The notes below the pieces were generated by a model, which did no database searches, was not told the DNA's origin, and saw only the letters and a program-made list of their open reading frames with translations. Shown one piece after another: positions 13,201 to 28,200 of a DNA stretch of 64,000 bases. Within the stretch, counting starts at the first letter, position 1. Every line of letters begins with the position of its first letter. The translations under genes were made by a program, and so were the position numbers. Origin of the DNA: Eumeta japonica (taxonomy: Eukaryota; Arthropoda; Insecta; Lepidoptera; Psychidae); NCBI GenBank assembly GCA_005406025.1, contig BGZK01000537.1, forward strand, positions 248,001 to 312,000, read 5' to 3'.

Positions 13201-16200
13201 AATTATCCGCTAATTTTTTATAATAAATTACAAACTTACAAGGTTTCTTATAATTATATAAGTAATAAACTTCATTATTATTTTTAATAATTTTAATTTA
13301 ATGACGACTAATTTAACTTATAAATTTGAGTTTTAAAAAATGTTAATTTATATAAACAACGATTAACAAGTGTTATCAACCCATTATTTCAAATTTATGA
13401 TTTAAGACCTCCTTCGGTCTACATTATACGAAATATCGCTAATTTGTTATCCGAGTATTATATGTTTATAAGTATATAACAACAAGCTACATAAAAAAAT
13501 AGACCCATTTCAAAACGTCATATTTCTCGTAACTCCCTCGCCCGTCCCGCACCCACTCCGCAGTCATTACCGCCCGGTGAAATATCAGCCTAGGTCATTT
13601 TGCTTGTCATGTTTTTTTTAGGTACTTCATTTTCTATACAGCCCTTGAGTAGTGTAAGCACATAATGTGTTTTTAAAAAGTAGATACATGTTTTTCATCA
13701 GTGATATCCGTTAACTAGTAACTAGTATAACGAGGTCGAACAATAACGATTTTCGTACCAAAATTATATTAATATAAAAAAAATAGTAAATGTAAACAGA
13801 AAGTCTTCTTTTAAAATAGATCATAATAAAAAATTCTTGAAAACGGTCGCTAAACATATTTGGACTGAAGAATGTGGTGAAAATTTTTTTTAATTAGTTG
13901 ACGGACTTCCTTCCATAATTGTTAGACGTACATTGCACCAATTATGCGTGCAGTTTGTACACACTATGTGATCATTCGCTTCATGTTACTATTTATATAC
14001 GTGCGTATTTGGTACATTCTATTTCTGTATCTGTGTTATGTGTATATATCACGGGCAGAAAAATACATCGTTTATCTTTGGAAAGGGTTAAATTGGAGAT
14101 TACTTGACGTGAACGCTCTCGCATATTACAAAATTTAATAAAAATCGCCCCTTCTTTATTGTATCGATTTCGTTATGGACTAGTTTGCGGCTGCGGCTCT
14201 GTTCGCGTAGTCAGACTAAATTTATTTATTTTAATGTCTCCTCCTATATAAAAATAATTTGATCATAAACATTTTCGCTAAAAGCATATTATCAAAGCCC
14301 TGACAGGTATATATGTTGTAAAAAAAAATTCTTGGCTGGATTAAATAGTAAAAGCTTATTTTTTTTATTTAACGTATTTAACAAAGCGAATTAACTTTAA
14401 TTGACAACTTTAGATTATAAACACACGCTTATTATATCAGCTATATACAACGTGTCCACAAATTCAACGATAAGCGAGCACCAGAGAGTAGATCTGCTCA
14501 TGATTACTCAAGAAAAAAAAATTAAAAAATATCTCAAAATTTGTTTTTAATTACAGAAAAAAATTGAAATCCTTTAAATATTGATACCCCTTATGATATT
14601 TTTAACTATCATGACCACAATTTTCCAATTAATCTTATATTTTTTTGAATAGGCAACCTAAATAGCACTGCTATTCGCTACAACCCTTAAAAATTTCAGA
14701 ATTTCTGTAGTTTTTACACAAAAATCAAATCAAAATTATTTCTTTTCCTAAAATCTTAAAAGATTTTTATTTTCAGTCCACTTTCACTCATCTTGGTTTA
14801 AAAAAAGTATGAATACTACAATCGTGATTTTCAAATAATTGACGCACCTAACCAGGATTCTAAAACGGCATAATACTCTGGGAAAACTAGCCACAAAAAA
14901 TCTGCGTACTATTTCTAAACGAGAAACAAATTTCATAAATTTTTGTTGATAGCAATTACTTTTATTGTGCCCAAAATAAGTTTTCTTTTTGTTGTTGAAA
15001 AATATTGATTGAATCAAAGCAAATGATGCAAATAATTTTACATTTATTTTATTAATGTATTGAATTATTGTTAACAATTGGAATTGTTTGCCACCGGCAT
15101 TGACACAGGCATAACATCGCTGTAAAAAAGATTTTCGTTCTATTCGTCGCGCATATCTTCACGGGACAAGTTGTATATATCAATAAAAATAACTAGATAT
15201 TTTCTATCGCGGATTGTTTGTAAGTAATTTAACTATACACTCTTTTCTACATGAGTTTGTTATAATACAACGAGATTATGTATAATAATGACTGCTGTTT
15301 TTATTATGCATATATTTTCTCAAAATTAAAGGTCGCGTGCAGATCCATTAGCGGTTGTCGAGATTAGCGCACTTGACGGGCGCCGGAGACGTTTGTACTA
15401 CGTCAAGATAAAGCATCCGTTTCTATCGTAAACGAGAACACTCGAATATATAAGTCATATAGTCACCGAATGTCTGTCGATAAATGAATGCACTCGTATC
15501 TTTTATATGGATCGATAAGAAATCTAATGATTCATAAGTCCAACGGCACTTAGAACGCATGATTTAGGCTCAGAACACGTTGTGTAATTCCAAAGAATTT
15601 AAACTACAACCAGAGTTATATCCGAGTTTCATGCTCATACGCCCGTATTAACAAAGCTCACTGTACGCCGTACCTTCTTGACAGTGAAAAGAGCGAGACA
15701 GTTTCGAGTATTTCGCTATAGAAAATAATATGTTTCGCTTTCACGTTACTTCTTGAAATGGCGCATGATTTGAGTGCGGTTCATCAATAAGGGCGTTAAT
15801 GCCTTATATGAAATCACACATGTCACAATTACTCTGAAACACGTCACTGGTTAGTTGCACTGTAACAGTCTTGTGATTGTCCAATTTAAACAAATTCGAC
15901 GCGCTTTTATAAAATAAATGAAAACAAAACATTAGTTTTGTGTTGGAAGTAAAAAATGCTACGTCTGTAAATATAATTTTAATTAGTTATACCCGAAAGG
16001 CAAAGGCAGAGAAAACATAAAAAGAAGTTAGTAAAGTCGTGAAGATGACAGACGAGTTTCCTTTTATCCGCTTTAGTTTTTTCCCATCTTTACGCAACAT
16101 ACAACTCGTAGTCATTTAAATAACATAGCTGCAGAGTGTACTTTAGATCAGAAAAGTAGTGTCTGATGTGCGGAGCAGACATTGGCGATAAACTGGCTAA

Positions 16201-19200
16201 ATAACACAGACAAGCTGAACATTGGCTACATAATCGTATTTGGGAAATTTAAATCTGAATTCCTTAGCTTAGTACAAAAAACGTATACAGTTTTATTAAA
16301 ATAATTAGTGCCCAAATATTTATCCTAAAACAGAATAAAAGCTGAATTGCAACTTAATAAAAGTTGAGTAACGGATAAAATCTTGAAATAAAAAAAATGT
16401 TCAAAAGCACTACAGGAAATTATTCAGTTTTTGATGAATATTTAATGAACTTTTATTCCAAAAGCAATTCCTCTTAGATTACTTTTATTCAGGATAAGAC
16501 CAAAACTAAAGGCCAAATTAACCAATCTAGCTGAATAGAACACATCCAATGTTACTGGAGAATTATGGCTTGAAAATTCTCTTAAATCTTCAGTGTTATT
16601 TAGTAACAAGCTGAACAAAGTAAATTCTGAATAATAATTTGCTGAATAATAATCTCCAATTTGTTACTTTAATCAACCTAAACTCTAGAAAATAAGTTCA
16701 ATGTCAATATAAAAGTCATGACAGTCACAATAGTTAAGTCTGAATTTTTCAGCCTAAAGCTGAAAAATTATATCAAATAACATTACAAAATTTCCTCTGA
16801 ATAACAGAGCCCAAAATACTATTTATTATTTAACTAATACTACTTCGTAGCTCTTATTGAGATTCTAAGCTCAGTAAAATCAATTTTCAGCTTTTGCCAG
16901 CCAAGAATGCAAAAAAAGATCACTATTGAACCATTTTTCGATCTGCTTGTGTTGCTTGGGCGCTACCAAGTTATACTTAAACGTGTCACGCTAGGTTCGG
17001 CGATTTATTATTTTAGGTAAAAATGCGGAAGGAAAACACCAAACAGTTTGTGTCAACCTCGGTGTGGCACTGTACATACTACATAAATTGGTAAACACGT
17101 ACACAACACATTGTTTAACTAAAATCATTATAATCTGGTCTTGATAAAGATAAAGTAATTAAATACGAAAACACAAAAATAGTTCGCGTAAACGTCGGTG
17201 TCATGACATTTCTTTCTTGTCAAACTTTATTATTCTTCACAGCGTCGCGACACGGAGTCCGGATACGCCACATCACTCCCCTGAGACCGTTCTACGGGCG
17301 ATAGTAATCAGGGAATCTAACTGTGCGTCCTGAACGTGTTCTTTTATATTTCTGTGTTCCGGGTTTAGTTCTGGGACTGATTTAGGCTCTCTGGTGGCGG
17401 TGTGGACAGTATTTAGTAATTCGTCGTCGACAGTGTAGGCCGGTTTTATTCTTTCGATTGATACTGTCGTTCGTTTTCCATTGACTAAAATGGTAAAGAT
17501 TTTGTCTCCTCTTTTAATACTTCGTGTGGTCCCGTATATGCAGGTTGAAAACAGCTACGTATAGTGTCCTCTCTTAGAAAGACGTGAGTTGTCGTAGCTA
17601 GATCTTTGTAAACAAAGGTAGCGCGTTCGCCATGACGTGATGCTGGGATGGTTGGAGTTTTCGTACAAATGAACGGAGTCGGGCTATATAGTCCGAGATG
17701 TCCGTCATTTTAGTAGGGCTTGGACTAATAAATTCTCCTGGTAGCCTGAGGGTTTCCCGTATACCAGTTCAGCGCAGGATGCTTTTAGGTCGTCTTTATA
17801 TGCGCTTCTTACGCCCAACAGGACTAGTGGTAGGCATTCTGTCCAATGTTCGTTTGCATGGCACGTAATAGCTGTTTTCAGTTGGCGGTGGAAGCGTTCT
17901 ACCAGACCGTTACAAGCTGGATGGTATGCTGTTGTTCGTCTGTGGTGAAATCCAGCTACTCTTGCCAGATGTTGAAATAACGTGGATTCGAACTGTTTAC
18001 CGCGATCGGTCACTATATCTGTTGGGCAACCGAATCTTGATATCCAGCAGGTTAGTAAGGCAGTGGCGACAGTCTCAGCGTTGATATCTGTGATCGGTAT
18101 CGCCTCTGGCCATCTCGTGTATCTGTCAACAGCTGTAAGACAGTAACGATATCCTTTGGATATTGGCATTGGTCCGATTAAGTCTATGTGAACGAAACGG
18201 AAGCGCGGTAGCTCGAATGTGCCTGTTGGTGGTATAACATGGCGAGTTACTTTGGTTCGTTGGCATTGTAAACATTTTCGCGTCCAATCTCTGCAATCTT
18301 TCCTGATTCCAGGCCATACGTAGCGTTCAGCAACTAATTTTGATGTCGCGTTCGAGCCTGGGTGACTTAGAGAATGTAGACAGTTGAATATTTGGCGTCG
18401 TAAGCTAATAGGAACAAAAGGTCTTTGGGCTGGTGTACTGAAGTCGCAATAGAGGTCTGTTTTTGTTCCAGGTACGTGTATTTTCTGGAGTTGTAACGCA
18501 GAGCCATCTTTCAGGATCTGTTCCAGCTCGGGGTCGGATTCTTGTGCATTAGCTAATTTCACAAAGTCTACGACATTGTCCAGTTGTTCAATTCTTGACA
18601 GCGTGTCTGCTACTACATTGTCTCGCCCAGATATATGTCTGATATCCGTAGAAAATTGGGATATGAAGTCGAGATGACGGTATTGTCTGGGTGAGCATTT
18701 GTCCTTGCGCGTTTTGAAAGCGTGACAAAGTGGCTTGTGATCTGTGTAGATAACAAAGTCACGCGCTTCTAGCATATGGCGAAAGTGTTTTATTGCTTCA
18801 TAAATCGCTAAGAGTTCGCGATCGTAGGGGGAATAATTTCGCTGTGCTGGACTAAGTTTATGGGAGTAAAATGCTAGGGGCTCCCAAGCTTTGTCTTTAT
18901 ATTGTTGAAGAACTGCTCCCAAAGACGTGTCTGAAGCATCTGTGACAAGGCTCAATTTCGCGTCACAGTCTGGGTGCAAGGAGAGATGCATGACATAAAC
19001 TATCCTTGCAGGTGTTGAATGCTTTAGAGCCTCTCCTATGATGTTTATTGGGTGCGAATTCTTAATTGAACCAGTGAGAAGGGCATTGAGTGGGCTTGAA
19101 TTCGTGCTGCATCAGGTATAAAACGACGGTAGAAGTTTATCATTCCTAAGAATCTACGTAGTTCCTTCACTGTTTTAGGTATAGGGAAGTTTTGATGGAT

Positions 19201-22200
19201 TCCACTTTTGTTCCAGTGGCTTTGCTCCTTTGGCTGATATGTTATAACCCAGAAAGGTAACATTATCTGCTCCGAAAACGCATTTGCTGGTGTTAATGAG
19301 CATTCCATATTCTCTCATTCTGTCGAATATTTGTTTCAGGTGTTTTCGTGTTCTTCTTCATCTTTCGAGTAAACTAAAAATCGTCAAGATAAGCGAAACA
19401 GAAATTAAGACCTCTTGTAAGTTCGTCAACGAATCTTTGGAACGTTTGACCTGCATTACGTAAACCAAATGTCATATACGGGAACTCATATAAACCAAAC
19501 GGAGTCGTAATGGCGGTTTTGGGATATCTTCTCCGTTTACGGGAATTTGGTTATAGGCTTTGACCAAATCAATTGTCGAGAACACCTTGGAACCCGTGAT
19601 ATTATGAGAAAAATCCTGAATATGTCGGATGGGATATCGATCAGGGATGGTGCGTGCATTTAACATCCTATAGTCGCCACAGGGTCTCCATCCTGATTCC
19701 TTCTTCGGTGCGAGGTGAAGGGTGACGACCAGCAGCTTTCGGAAGGTCGGGCAGTACCATTTTAAGCATAGCTTCGAATTCGCATTTAGCTATCTGTAAT
19801 TTGTCTGGCGCCAAGCGACGTGGTGGACAGGACACAGGAGGGCCGGGGTGGTTTTATAAAATGAACAGTGTTATGCTTGGGACTACGTAAAGTGCCTGAA
19901 GGTCGAGTTATATCGGGAAATTTCGCTAAAAGTTTGTCATATCTTGTATCACCGAGCAGTATTTTCACTGAAGATATCGTGCTGGATGATGTTGCATCTG
20001 ACCCCGATGTAGAAAGAGTTGTGGTGTTGTCGATTAAGCGGCGGTTTCTGATATCCACCATTAGATTGTAAAACTGGAGAAAGTCTGCTCCAATTATAGG
20101 TTTGGTGACATCAGCCACGACAAATCGCCACGGATAGGCTCGACGTAATGATAAGTTTAACTCCAGGTTGACGTAGCCGTAAGTATTTATAGTTGTTCCG
20201 TTTGCAGCACTCAATTGATAGGTAGTCCTTGTACGTCGCTGTTGCACGGCCGAGCGTGGAAAACGCAAAGCTCGCTTCCGGTGTCTACGAGGAATTGCAT
20301 TTTGGTGCAGCGGTCTGTTACAAACAGGCGACCAGGTACGTTGGGGCAGCCGTCTGTCGCCATTAGCGACTGCCCGGTGTGTTTTCCGCCTTGAAGTCGC
20401 ATGGTTTGACACATTTATTGGCCTTGTTCGCATATCGGGAGTGATACCAGCATGTAGGATATTTGCGGTAGCTAGAGTCGGATCTGGTACAAGACTTGCT
20501 GCGTGAGCGTCCTTGGGGGTGGCCACGTGACTTTGGACGCAATTGGCGATAGGAATGAGTAGTCAGCTGCCTCATTTGACGTCTGAGTTCAGCTATTTCA
20601 CTAGTTAAGTTCTCTAGTGTGGAAGCATGGGCTGATACGGTGGAAGTGCACGCGACTTGTAGGGATGGAGGAGCTATCTCGTGTACTCGGTCGGCCAAAT
20701 CGGCGAGCAACTCCAAAGTAGGTGCTGTCTGCCCGGCGATGACTGTTTGTATATTTTGTGGTAAGCGGCTTGTCCATATTGTGATGAGTAAGTCATTGGA
20801 GATGTCGGGACCGGCCAGGCCTTGTAAGTGGCGGAGAAATTGCGAAGGTTTGCGGTCGCCAAGTTCCTCGTGCATGAGAAGTTGCTTTAGTTTCCGCTCT
20901 TTCGAATCTGATAGACGTTTGACAAGCTCTGTTTTAATATTTCGTATTTGCCAGTCGTTGGAGGGTTTACGATAATATCTTTGACTTCTCGTAGATGCGT
21001 TTGGTCTAATTGTGCGATGACATAATTATATTTTGTCAAATCTGCCGTTATTCCGGCGTTCATAAACTGACCTTCGACTTGAGCAAACCATATTATAGGT
21101 TCTTCAGGCCAAAACGGTGGAATTTTTGTAGTAAGTCGACAAACTTCGTTAGACGTGCCGGGCGAGGCAATGGAATCAGATCCGGCATCTTCATTGTTTT
21201 GTGTTCTTGGCATTTTAATAAAATATTTATATTTTGTTATTTGTATATTTTAGCGATCACGTCGGGGTCACCAGTTTTAGGTAAAATGCGGAAGAAAACA
21301 CCAAACAGTTTGTGTCAACCTCGGTGTGGCACTGTACATACTACATAAATTGATAAACACGTACACAACATATTGTTTAACTAAAATAATTATAATCTTG
21401 TCTTGATAAAGATAAAGTAATTAAATACGAAAACACAAAATATAGTTCGCGTAAACGTCGGTGTCATGACATTTCTTTCTTGTCAAACTTTATTATTCTT
21501 CACAGCGTCGCGACACACGGAGTCCGGGTACGCCACAATTATTATATGAGCAAAAAAGTTATAAATTATAAATTAGTCCGCGTTGTCTTTTATAGTACAA
21601 TACTAAAATATAAACTCTTTGCAAATACATAATAATAACATCCGCATCATTTAACGTGAATTAATGAGAAAAACTATAGTAAAAATTACTAGGAATGGTG
21701 AAAAATCAATTTACTGTTTTTTAAAATATTCTCTATTAGCATAAATGCATTTTTTCATACGTTTTTTTGAAAACATTTATGCCACTCCTCCTTGTTGACC
21801 TCGGAAACATGTTTTTTATACTCTTCGATAGCCTATTCTAGTGATGAAAATCGTTGACCGCGTGATTGGTGCTTAATTTTTGTGAAAAAAAAAAGTTATA
21901 AGATGCCAGGTCGGAACTGTATGCAGTTTCTCATAAGTTCTACGTTTTTCTCCTTTAAAAAATTATTTGACTGTTTGGCCGTGTGAAAACTGGCATGGTC
22001 ATAGTGGAAGAAGATACAACGTTTACGGTTATTCTATGGAGTTCTTTGATAACTTCCGGCAAACAAATGGTCGTGCATCAATCACTATTCACGGTACGAC
22101 AATTCTCCAAAGAAATAGTAGCCAACTGTACAGTTTAAAAAAAAACAATCATCCGCTTGGAAACACTTCGCTCGCGCGCCACTTTAGCTGGTTGCGGCTC

Positions 22201-25200
22201 ATCTCGAGAGATCAGTACGGTTGATTGCTGCTTTGCTTTGGAGTCGTAGCCACAAATTCATGTTTCGTCACTTGTTATTACGTCCCACACCAAAATAGAC
22301 TCTCCTTCCTTGAATCTTGGTAAGCGTGGTATTGCACCAAGTGACCGGATCCGTTTTTTCAGCCTCAGTCGAATAGTGTGGGATCCATCGCGAACACAGC
22401 TTTTTCATACCCTGTCTGTTTCGATCATACGGCGCACAGCATCGATGTTTTTGTTGTTCACTGCGGTGGGCGGGCGACCATCACGAAATGGATCACTGAG
22501 ATCGCCACGGCCGCACTTGAATTCTGCAAACCAGCTATAAATAATTGTCTTGTATGGTGCTTCATCGCAATAAGTAGTTCTTAGCAGAAAGAAGTTTTGC
22601 TGATCTGTCAAATTACACTTGTAATCGTAGATAATCATGTTACTAAAATTTTCATCAATTTAGTCCATAGTGACGAAGACACGCAATTTTTAAAATGACG
22701 CCACAATGTAAAAACAATTGATAGGTGAAATAAACTGTATGATGAATTACAGATGAATTACACAGCCAAAAAGTTTCATTTTCAAATGTAGTAATATTGT
22801 TTATGTAAGCGGTTAGTTCCAGAAACTTATAGTGCGCCCCACGTATTAAACACATCTGCACAGCAAGGAAACTGAAATTATTGCAAAACGATTGCATCAG
22901 ACGATTGCGTCATCTGTGGACAACGACTTAGAACTTGTTTCAAAGTAGACTTTAATTTTATAGCAATTGCGTTTTACCGTGTATTTTAGGCCCTAAGTGT
23001 ATGTATAGTATATTTGTAAATCTGCACATCTGTTATAGAAGTTGCTTAAAGCGGAGATAAGACGTTTACTATGATTGTAGATATATCAATATCATCTATA
23101 AGTATTTATTATATCGAAGTTATTTTACAATAACCTTACTTAGGTGAAAATATTTTTTTATAAAAAGCCTTCAAAAACCTATTTCATAATTATTTAAATA
23201 GACTCCATAAACAAGTAAAATTATTTAAATAGACTCCAGAGTTGTTTTTGGAATCGGTTCCAGCTAAATATAAATCAGAAGCAGTTGTTTCTCCTTATAA
23301 AAACATCTCCTTTTTGTCTTAACATTTTACGTTTCATATTAATGTTTATATATTATATGTTCTTTTGTCTTACTTTAGCTGGAACCGACTCCAGTTATAG
23401 CTAAACTGTTATAACTGAACAGTTTCCTTGAGTTCACGGTACAAGGAAAATTATAGTATAATAACTACATCTATTAAAAAAATGTGTGATTTAAGACTAC
23501 CGTCCTTTATTCAAAATGTCAAAAAAACCGGTGCATAAACATTCGTGCTTGAGTGTATTCTTATGTGACAAAGCCAGTTTCTAAGCAAACGAACGAATTA
23601 TTTTTATTGATAGACTTTCATAAGTTTCCATAATTATTTTATGTATGTTTAAGTCGATTACGATTGTGCCTTCTGCTAACGCAATATGCAAACAGTTATG
23701 TTAGATCTGGCGCTTCAGGTCCTCTTAAGTAGACAGGTACGTGACTACACTGATTCAGTAACAGTACAATTTTTGCTAAACACAGACATTGCCCATTAAA
23801 GTTGCGTACCAATTTAGTTTCTGAAATATTAATATCTAGGGATTTCAACATATTACATAACTGATAAATACAAAGTGTAACGTAGTGCCAAATCCATGGT
23901 TTGTAGAACGAAAATGGGGCCATAATATATGTTTTTTTTTTATAATGGTATTAAACATATATACATTTATGATAGCCTTATATATAAATAAGGATATGCT
24001 CGTCGCATACCTCCATATGACACAAGTTCGCAGATGATACGCTCACATTGTGTATATTAAATTAGCGCAGACGCCGTCTAGTCTCCGATTCTTGCGTGCG
24101 CAGTTAATCTTAGATAAGGGCATGTATAGGTGCACAATTTGGGTACTTATTGCTTTGTATGTTATAATTTGACATGTTTTAGGTTTTGTGCCACATAAGA
24201 TTTTGGCGGTAGAATTACGTAGCAAATAACTTTGAAAGAACGCATCTTAACATTTAAATGTTGAGTGTCGAGTGAAGATTTACACGAATTTCTAAATCTG
24301 TGCGAATTTTCTTGACGTCAAATTTAATTATTCTGAACTGCCTAAATGTCGAGTGTCATTTTCGGGCAGCTTTGATAACGCTGCTTGGGGCGTATCGCAT
24401 TGCATTTGTACTAACATATAAATCTACTGGCTACAGACAGAGGTCTGTACATAGAATATTTTTGCCAAATTCCGTGATAGATATCCACCTTACGACGCGC
24501 CTACCCTATGCTTACCATTTTAAAAATTTCCGTCTACCTGTTTGTCTGCGTGTTTTCTTATAACGATGGTTCGACCTGTTTTAATGAAATTGGAGATTCA
24601 GTGAGAACGTGATGTCATGTCGATACAGTATGTGTGTTTGTTTGTCCGAGCTGATTTCCTGTACGGCTGAATGAATTTTATTAATTTTGCACAAAAGTAG
24701 ATTATCTCCTGGATTATTAGATATGTTTAGGGACTTTTTATATATAAAAAAAAAATGTATGTATACCAGAAAAACAGCAGCAGTATCCAAGGGAGGAACG
24801 ACGTTGAAATGGAAAGAAGCATCGGGATCGAAATCGAAATCAATCCTTGCTGAATGTGATTCGCGCCCAGAGAAGCGGGCAAGGCCTACGTACTCGCACA
24901 TGAATTATAGCAACAGTGAAATTCAAGTAAGCCTACTGCGACACGTAAATGTTTTTAAAAAAAAATTTAAAAAAAATTTCGGATGATTTGAAGGTCAAAA
25001 TATAAATAAATATTTATATTTGATTGTATATAATTGATTTGTAAAAAGCTATCCCGGAGTTTTTTGTTCGTTCTTCTCTAAAATAAACTGGGATGCTGAT
25101 AAATAGGAAATGCGTAATATGGTTATGGTTTTCGAGTTTTATATAACGAAGTATGAAATAAAAATATTTTCGAAATGAATAGGAATTAAAAGAAGAATCA

Positions 25201-28200
25201 AATGGACGATTATTTAAATCAAATTTTATGTACTCGAATAAATACTACACCTCACTTACATCACGAACCTATTGTGATATACAATTTTTAGAAAATTATC
25301 AAAATAGATCATTAGTTCTTAGTTCAATTGCTGTTCATGTCTAGTCCTAGAGAAGAAGTTGTTGAATATTGAAAAATATATACATTTGACTGATATGTAA
25401 CTTCTATCATTCACTAAAAGGTTAATATAAATTTAAAAGCGAAGGGTTTTTTTAAATCTGGTTGTTTTTTACAATAATCTTTTCGTGAGCATCACATGAA
25501 ATAGGTATAGCGTATATTGCTAATAGTAAAGCTAGCCTAAACTTATTGTCTCGATGTTTGATAATGATTGCGTAATCTTATCGCGTTCAGGCAATATCAG
25601 TAATATGGTCACACTACGGTTACTAAGTACCCCAACGTTCTGTATATTTTGAATTCAAATAGTGTTCACTCCTTTTAATTTTTTCCATATTTTTTTTGTA
25701 AGGTTTCTAGTTTTTACTATGTTTAAAAACATTGTACTTAGAGCCCGTGTATATTTTTCATTACCACACTTATGATATTGGTTTGCACAAGTGCGCTCTC
25801 TGTAAAATGTTTACAGTATGAATAAAAAGAAATCATCACGTAGTTACAAATCTCTCCAGTACATAAGGTGTTGGAAGGGTATGTCAAAAAAAAAACTAGA
25901 TACTCAAAAAAGATAATATTTATAATTTATTACTAACACCTAGCTTTTCAAAGTATTGACACTGAGCATGTATACACTTTTTCAGGCGTTTAAACCACAT
26001 TAAAAATACCTCGTATCTCTCTTTCAGATACCTCAGAAATTTCGACATTATAGGCAGCCAGTGAATTTTCTTTGCTCTTAAATTTTTTTCCTTTAAATTT
26101 TTCTTTGATTTTTGAAAACAAGTAACAATGGCATGGTGCTATGTTAAGAGAATATGGCGGGTGAGGTAGGATAAACACATTTTCGATTTAAAAAAAATCA
26201 AGTGTTCTGGTGGACGTGTGCGGCGTTGTCGTGGTGTCCAAGAAGGTGCCGATTTCGGGACTTCGATCGATTTTATACCAAGCTGATGATACTGCTGGGG
26301 CACAAATTATCACATACCATTCAGAATCACCTGTTTTTTGATGGTCTAGCACCAGAGTAGCAATATGAGCGGTCTTACAAGAAAGCGACCATTTGTTTCT
26401 GTGTGCTTGGCGCACGGCGACATTTTGTTGGTTCAAAGCCCCATACCGTCCATTGTTGCTTTGTTTCGGGTTTTCAGTTGTAAAGACATATTCCGACACC
26501 GGTAAGTATATTGTATACATTTTTTTTCTTTTCTCTATCGAATTTCTCTATCATAAATCAGCACCAATCTACCCGGCGGTCTTTCTGCTCATCGGTTAAT
26601 TTGTGCAACATTCATCTTGAACAACACTTACACAGAGAAAAGTGATCTTGGATAATGTTTTGCATCGCTGCTGATCCAATATCCGGTTCTCGCTCAAGCT
26701 ATACATATGTAATTCTTCGGTTCTTGAACTACTTGAACAAATCTTGAGTGCGATTGGCGGCCGACCTGTCCTTGCTTCATCTTCAAAGCTTCCCCGTCCT
26801 CTTTCAAACTCGGCAAACCAATTATAAACTGTTGATCGTGAAGAAGCAGACTCAGTAAAAGTGGTAAGCAAAAGTTCAAAACATTCTTGGAGCTTTAAAA
26901 CTTTTCTTATAAATCATAACGCGAAAATCACGCCCACCGTTTCCATTGTTGTAGGTGAATTCCCGCCATATTCTAACAAAAATAAACATTTTAAAGAAAA
27001 AAATCGTTGAAGTCAAATATATTCCATTTTTAAATTTATTACTAGTAACCAGTTTTTATGTATAACTTGCCAGTATCAATTTATCGAGTAAAGAGTATCT
27101 ATGTACTTTTGCGACATCCATTGTATACTCATCTAATGTTTTAGTAGCTTTAGCTCAATATAAATATATTTAGATTGACATTTTTCATTTCTGTTTTCAT
27201 ATAATAAATTAGTAAAATAAAAAAAAATGTCGTCCATTAACTTTTCCAGTTTGAAATTCCCCAGAATCTGGTATATGCATGAATCGAATTTAATGGGTAG
27301 AATAATATTAGTACACAAATACATTACAAATATACGACTAGAAAATTGATGGAAAATATTGTTCAGTTTAGCTGGAAAATCTAATCCTATGTCCAAGTAT
27401 CTGGCAATGACGTCAATACCAAATTAGATATTCCATATAAAATATTTGAAAATGGCTTTACGTCATCATTCAGTTATAAAGTAGTTATTGGTCATGAAAA
27501 TATAACTATATATATATATATTTTGATGAAATATAGCCTAGTTATGCTTAAAACCTAGCTTAAAACAAGAATGAATAATAAGCCGATAAAAATGCCGCAC
27601 CATTTATTTTTTGCAAAAAAGAAATGACGCTGCATTTTTGCACGTTACTAGTGCTCGCTCTGTTTAATTGACAATTTAAAATGGTTATTTCTCGGTTATT
27701 TTTATAGTTAAAAATTTGGTTGCCTGTAAAGTCGGTATTTTTACGACAACGACTTTGAATGGTAAAATCATTTTAATGTGAATATTCATTCGTATAGGGA
27801 AGAAGGATGAAATAATAGTAACAATTTAAAACATTTATTTATACAAAGAATTATATTTAAACATTAATTTATACAAAGAATCTCGCACTGAATTTCATAT
27901 TAACAAAATTTTATTTTACCTACACATACATACGTATTTATATACAATATACATACAATAACTTGCAATACATTTGCAAGCTATGCACTAATTTCTAGTA
28001 GGCGCGGCAGACCGATCATAGTTGAGTGGGAGAGAGACGCAATAATTCTCGTTCGGTGACTCATCGTTACGTTACCGAGCGTTACACTTTTCAAAGTGAC
28101 TCCCAGCCGCAACCTAATTTAAGACGTTGTCACGTCAAAAATAATTTCACTTAAATCACTCCTACTTAAATCATATTAAGATACAGTAATAAAATATGTG

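Larger units (their letters stand above)
17011..21537 (-). mobile_element. Ty3/gypsy LTR retrotransposon, complete structure, broken frames
   Basis: The element is 4527 bp with LTRs of about 262 bp at both ends. They begin TGTGGCG on the minus strand and are flanked by ATTA (17007-17010 and 21538-21541), possibly ATTAT, as target duplication. A primer-binding site TGGTGACCCCGACGTGA lies next to the 5' LTR (21273-21257), and a purine tract AGGGGAGTGA (17282-17273) lies next to the 3' LTR. Gene order is gag, protease, reverse transcriptase, RNase H, integrase, with no env-like frame. Several frameshifts interrupt gag and pol. By eye the LTRs differ by about five substitutions and four small indels, which suggests a fairly recent insertion. 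Transcription is in the same direction as the host gene. Confidence 0.95.
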
